Assembly: GCA_025455795.1 (NCBI GenBank)
Contig: JALOLW010000058.1
Span: 1-15,808, forward strand
Origin: Spirosomataceae bacterium
GTDB lineage: Bacteria > Bacteroidota > Bacteroidia > Cytophagales > Spirosomataceae
Direction of reading: 5' to 3'
DNA length: 15,808 nucleotides
Shown one piece after another: positions 14,156-15,808 of this stretch (its first letter is position 1; each line of letters begins with the position of its first letter). A program made the position numbers and the translations under genes. The notes beneath the pieces were generated by a model. The model was not told where the DNA came from. It did not search any database and worked only from the letters and a program-made list of their open reading frames with translations.

Positions 14156-15808
14156 TTAATTCTCTTTCCAATCTATCAACCGCCCTGGGGTAGCGGGCGC
14201 ACCAGCACGGTCGAGCGCAGTTTCGAGGGCGGCTACGTCGGTTTGGGTTTTCTTCAAATCGGCTACCACGGTGGTGAGTTGCTTCGAAAGACTTTGGTAG
14301 GCTGCTTGCATGGTTTGGGTAGGCGCGGCAGACGTGCCAATCAAATTGCCCGTAATGCGATACGCCTTTTCGAGCATCGAAGTGGGCGTTTCAAACTCGC
14401 GGCGCGACAGCGTGCGGTCGCCAAAAAGCAGCGTACTGATGCCCAATAGTTGCTTTTCAATGCCCGAAATTTGTGTTTGCAAATCTACCGAAGCCCCAGC
14501 GGTGCTTTGCCAAGCAGCTTTGAGGTAGCGCATTTTATTGTTCAAATCGCCATACACACTCTGCGCACTTCCCGTGGCGCGGGCCAGCGACATGGCTTTT
14601 TTGGAAAATACCGCCAATGCCTTCTTGTCGGCAGCGGGGAGTGTTACGGTGTTGAGCGACACCACTTTGAACGGTTGCGCGGGTACGAGTTCAGTAATTT
14701 GACCGTCTTCAAACTTGCTCATAGACACCTTATAATCACCCGCCAATGCCATCGGGCCGAGGTCGGGGCCAGAGAAAAAGTTCATGGGGTCGGGTTCGTT
14801 GAAGTTAACGGGGTCGGGCGCGTCGTAGCGGAAGTCCCACGTGAGGCGGTGCAAGCCCTTTTTGGCGGGGGCTTTCAGGCGGCGAACGGTATTGCCCTCC
14901 GCGTCGGTAATGGTAAAAAGCAAATAGGGCGCAGGCTGATTGTCTTCCAATCGGAGCGAGTCAATGCTTGGATAAGGCACGTCTTTGTTGTCTTTGATGA
15001 GGGCTTTTTCGCGCTCTTTGCGCTTCTCTTTGAGGGTTTTGAGGTCGTCTTTGAGGTAATACGTAAACACCGACCCGACCGTAGGATTGGCCGTGGCAAA
15101 ATAACTTTCGCCCTGAAACCCTTTGCCGCGCAAACCGAGCGGTTGAGCGGGGTTGAATTGCCAAGCGTCTTTGATACCAAAAATCCCAGCCCCCTGCCCC
15201 CCAGAGGGGGTATTTGTAATGACATTTTGTAAATTTCTCAACGGTGAGTAGTCGTCCAAGACATAAAAGCCACGGCCAAAAGTGGCGAGAACGAGGTCGT
15301 TTTCGCGTTTTTGGATGTCCAAATCACGCACGGCGATGGTGGGTAAGCCACCTTTGATTTGACTCCATTTTTGACCGCCGTCTATGCTCACAAACAACCC
15401 AAACTCAGTACCGACGAAAAGCAAATTGGCATTGACGTGGTCTTCTGCAATGGTATAGACCGTGCCGCGCTCGGGCAGGTTGTTTTGAAGGGCTGTCCAA
15501 GTTTTGCCCATGTCGGTACTTTTATAAACGTAAGGCTTAAAATCGCCGTAGCGGTGGTGGTTGAATGTAGCATACACCACGTTTTTGTCGTGCTGCGACG
15601 CGATGATTTGATTCACGTAGGTGCGCTCTGGTACGCCCGCAATGCCATTGGCATCTATTTTGGTCCAATTTTGGCCGCTGTCGGTAGTTACGTGCAGGAG
15701 GCCGTCGTCGGTGCCTGCGTAGAGCAAATTGGCGTCCAATTTCGACTCGGCAAAGGTCGTGATGTTGCCATAAATATCGGTTGATTGATTTTTGGCAATG
15801 GCATCTAC
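14156..15808 (-). CDS. VPS10/BNR-repeat beta-propeller protein, C-terminal part (partial)
   Basis: The frame is open to the right edge, so the N-terminus is outside the window; 550 residues are visible. It belongs to the large secreted proteins annotated as sortilin/VPS10-like or glycosyl hydrolase BNR-repeat proteins. Three Asp-box motifs of propeller blades appear at residues 42-48 (TDSGQNW), 97-104 (STDMGKTW) and 141-148 (SIDGGQKW), each following YAGTDDGL-, VYATF- or FVGTEFGL-type strands. A beta-sandwich-like region follows (about 255-355, LLFTITDAEGNTVRRLKAPAKKGLHRLTWDFRY), then a helical C-terminal segment (about 385-540). Enzymatic activity is unproven for this class and no catalytic residues are identifiable. 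Residues 200-208 (TPSGGQGAG) are encoded by a C/G-rich palindrome that looks inserted. The stop is TAA at 14156-14158, beside the palindromic repeat. Confidence 0.88.
   Translation of the reverse strand, partial: VDAIAKNQSTDIYGNITTFAESKLDANLLYAGTDDGLLHVTTDSGQNWTKIDANGIAGVPERTYVNQIIASQHDKNVVYATFNHHRYGDFKPYVYKSTDMGKTWTALQNNLPERGTVYTIAEDHVNANLLFVGTEFGLFVSIDGGQKWSQIKGGLPTIAVRDLDIQKRENDLVLATFGRGFYVLDDYSPLRNLQNVITNTPSGGQGAGIFGIKDAWQFNPAQPLGLRGKGFQGESYFATANPTVGSVFTYYLKDDLKTLKEKRKEREKALIKDNKDVPYPSIDSLRLEDNQPAPYLLFTITDAEGNTVRRLKAPAKKGLHRLTWDFRYDAPDPVNFNEPDPMNFFSGPDLGPMALAGDYKVSMSKFEDGQITELVPAQPFKVVSLNTVTLPAADKKALAVFSKKAMSLARATGSAQSVYGDLNNKMRYLKAAWQSTAGASVDLQTQISGIEKQLLGISTLLFGDRTLSRREFETPTSMLEKAYRITGNLIGTSAAPTQTMQAAYQSLSKQLTTVVADLKKTQTDVAALETALDRAGAPATPGRLIDWKEN
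15190..15210. repeat. Small C/G palindrome inside the propeller gene
   Basis: CCCCC (15198-15202) and GGGGG (15206-15210) flank AGA, with a second C-run at 15190-15194 able to pair instead. The core CCCCAGAG (15199-15206) is identical to that at 13168-13175 in the pbpC element. In the gene's frame it encodes TPSGGQGAG without disturbing the flanking reading frame, and it sits between the propeller and the downstream domain. Confidence 0.6.

Noticed and set aside
14450..15232. 260-residue open frame on the + strand across the propeller gene
   Set aside because: The minus-strand frame has Asp-box motifs and extends beyond the window; the + frame is a shadow.

Overview
The window reads as chromosomal DNA of a Bacteroidota bacterium, most likely of the Cytophagales type. 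The reasons are a SusC/SusD outer-membrane pair, signal peptides and lipoboxes typical of that phylum, candidate TTTG / TAnnTTTG promoters, and a DUF6934-type gene. The genus cannot be fixed from the sequence. No rRNA, tRNA, CRISPR array, integrase or transposase was seen.

Left part (1-5007, + strand): the last 19 codons of an upstream gene; a spacer with degenerate 7-bp repeats; a type I sulfatase gene broken by two internal deletions; then a DUF819 membrane protein and an exported M20 (AbgB-like) amidohydrolase, 35 bp apart and closed by a hairpin terminator. The last two probably form a hydrolysis and transport unit.

Middle (5008-6100): a repeat-rich AT-rich interval. A head-to-head pair of REP-like hairpins (5036-5097) and a one-arm relic (6024-6036) bracket a two-gene minus-strand module: a DUF6934-type protein and, 5 bp downstream, an unrecognised 50-residue protein. 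The module has its own candidate promoter.

Right-centre (6045-11641, - strand): a SusC-SusD nutrient-uptake operon with a third gene for a cysteine-containing secreted or lipoprotein, ending in a strong 16-bp-stem terminator. No glycoside hydrolase or regulator is adjacent, so the substrate is unknown.

Right (11763-15808): pbpC (penicillin-binding protein 1C, +) converges on a large secreted beta-propeller (VPS10/BNR) protein (-) that runs off the window. A palindromic repeat sits between the two stop codons. The most interesting observation is that both genes carry a C/G-rich palindromic element with the shared core CCCCAGAG, inserted in frame inside the protein. It reads LTPNPSPEREG... in PbpC and TPSGGQGAG in the propeller protein, in opposite orientations. 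With the two other palindrome families in the spacers, this genome appears to host several small non-autonomous palindromic repeats, at least one of which tolerates insertion into coding sequence.
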